Origin: Methylophilus sp. TWE2
GTDB lineage: Bacteria > Pseudomonadota > Gammaproteobacteria > Burkholderiales > Methylophilaceae
Assembly: GCF_001183865.1 (NCBI RefSeq)
Contig: NZ_CP012020.1
Span: 1,364,001-1,428,000 of the forward strand
Direction of reading: 5' to 3'
DNA: 64,000 nt
Below are positions 63,807-64,000 of the stretch, piece by piece. Below the pieces are notes generated by a model. It ran no database searches and had not been told where the DNA came from. It saw only the letters and a list, made by a program, of their open reading frames with translations. The translations under genes were made by a program, and so were the position numbers. How positions within the stretch are numbered: position 1 is the first letter of the stretch; the number at the start of each line of letters is the position of its first letter.

Positions 63807-64000
63807 TTTTTCGTGTACGCTTTATCCACTTGTTCGTTTTGTCAGTGCTTAGCACTTCTGCACTAGCAGCACCCATTCCAAAAGAGGCGCAGTCTCTCAT
63901 TTTGAAAGTACATGTTGCTGCAAGTAAAAAAGATACAGAAACATTAAAAAAACTGATGGTCACAGAGTTTATTTGGGGCTTTGGTGGCGATGGTGACGCG
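63803..64000 (+). CDS. Cassette 21: exported protein (3' end outside window)
   Basis: 66 codons seen, frame open at the window end. N-terminal Sec signal peptide with cleavage after SALAA. The mature start is Lys-rich (LKVHVAASKKDTETLKKL). Function cannot be told from this fragment. Confidence 0.6.
   Translation, partial: MIFRVRFIHLFVLSVLSTSALAAPIPKEAQSLILKVHVAASKKDTETLKKLMVTEFIWGFGGDGDA

Larger units (their letters stand above)
53686..64000 (+). mobile_element. Chromosomal integron (intI, attI and 21 or more cassettes; continues past window)
   Basis: Integrase gene on the minus strand, an attI-like core at 54800, then cassettes all read to the right. Twenty attC sites were found by their CTAAC (R'') and G-TTRRRY (R') boxes with the intervening inverted repeats. 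Cassette ends fall after the G of each R' box. The last cassette is cut by the window edge, so total size is unknown. High attC similarity and the large number of cassettes indicate a sedentary chromosomal array, not a class 1 mobile integron. Confidence 0.95.

Overview
The window looks like a chromosomal segment of a methylotrophic betaproteobacterium of the family Methylophilaceae (Methylophilus, Methylovorus or Methylotenera type). The evidence is an XoxF-type PQQ methanol dehydrogenase, a complete mxaRSACKL maturation cluster, the tetrahydromethanopterin-linked fhcBADC operon, and core gene neighbourhoods typical of Betaproteobacteria. The genus assignment is inference.

Region by region. 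1-3030: pyrG (3' end)-kdsA-eno-ftsB. 3064-4627: ygfZ and a divergent YgfX-like gene. 4678-11247 (minus strand): mxaR-S-A-C-K-L plus a second, tandem mxaL copy, the accessory genes for the calcium methanol dehydrogenase MxaFI; mxaFJGI themselves are not here. 11512-19907: fabA-fabB, a pseudopilin, a lipoprotein, an Mth938-type protein, then alaA-hom-thrC-thyA. 20085-24265: a PepSY protein, a degenerate MocR/GntR regulator, and the divergent xoxF4-like gene with two strong palindromes in the intervening DNA. 24383-38630: rsgA, a small cytochrome c, an M48 protease, orn, glgA, rne/rluC (divergent), HAD, Rieske, sppA, der, bamB. 38637-47906 (minus): ndk-rlmN-pilW-rodZ-ispG-hisS-yfgM, interrupted by a SIMPL protein and two peptide-type ABC ATPases. 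48136-52602: fhcB-A-D-C for formaldehyde oxidation. 52711-53625: trhO.

53686 to the window end is a sedentary chromosomal integron: intI on the minus strand, an attI-like site near 54800, then at least 21 gene cassettes on the plus strand separated by 20 attC sites; the array runs off the window. The attC sites fall mainly into two families: about 58 bp, with a covarying hairpin, and exactly 109 bp. Four of the six 109-bp sites carry a small ORF with its own Shine-Dalgarno and ATG, ending at or just after the R' box and 0-13 nt before the next cassette gene. In two of these sites the upstream cassette gene ends in an ATGA overlap with the small ORF, so translation could be handed from cassette to cassette through the recombination site. 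Several cassette proteins also take their C-terminal residues from attC. This is the most novel-looking part of the window.

The genes join up as a C1 programme: XoxF and the Mxa maturation system oxidise methanol to formaldehyde in the periplasm, and FhcBADC acts on formyl-H4MPT in the cytoplasm to release formate. The rest is housekeeping, plus the cassette reservoir of mostly unknown small proteins, many membrane-bound or exported. Genes are called from protein motifs and gene order only; no database search was possible.
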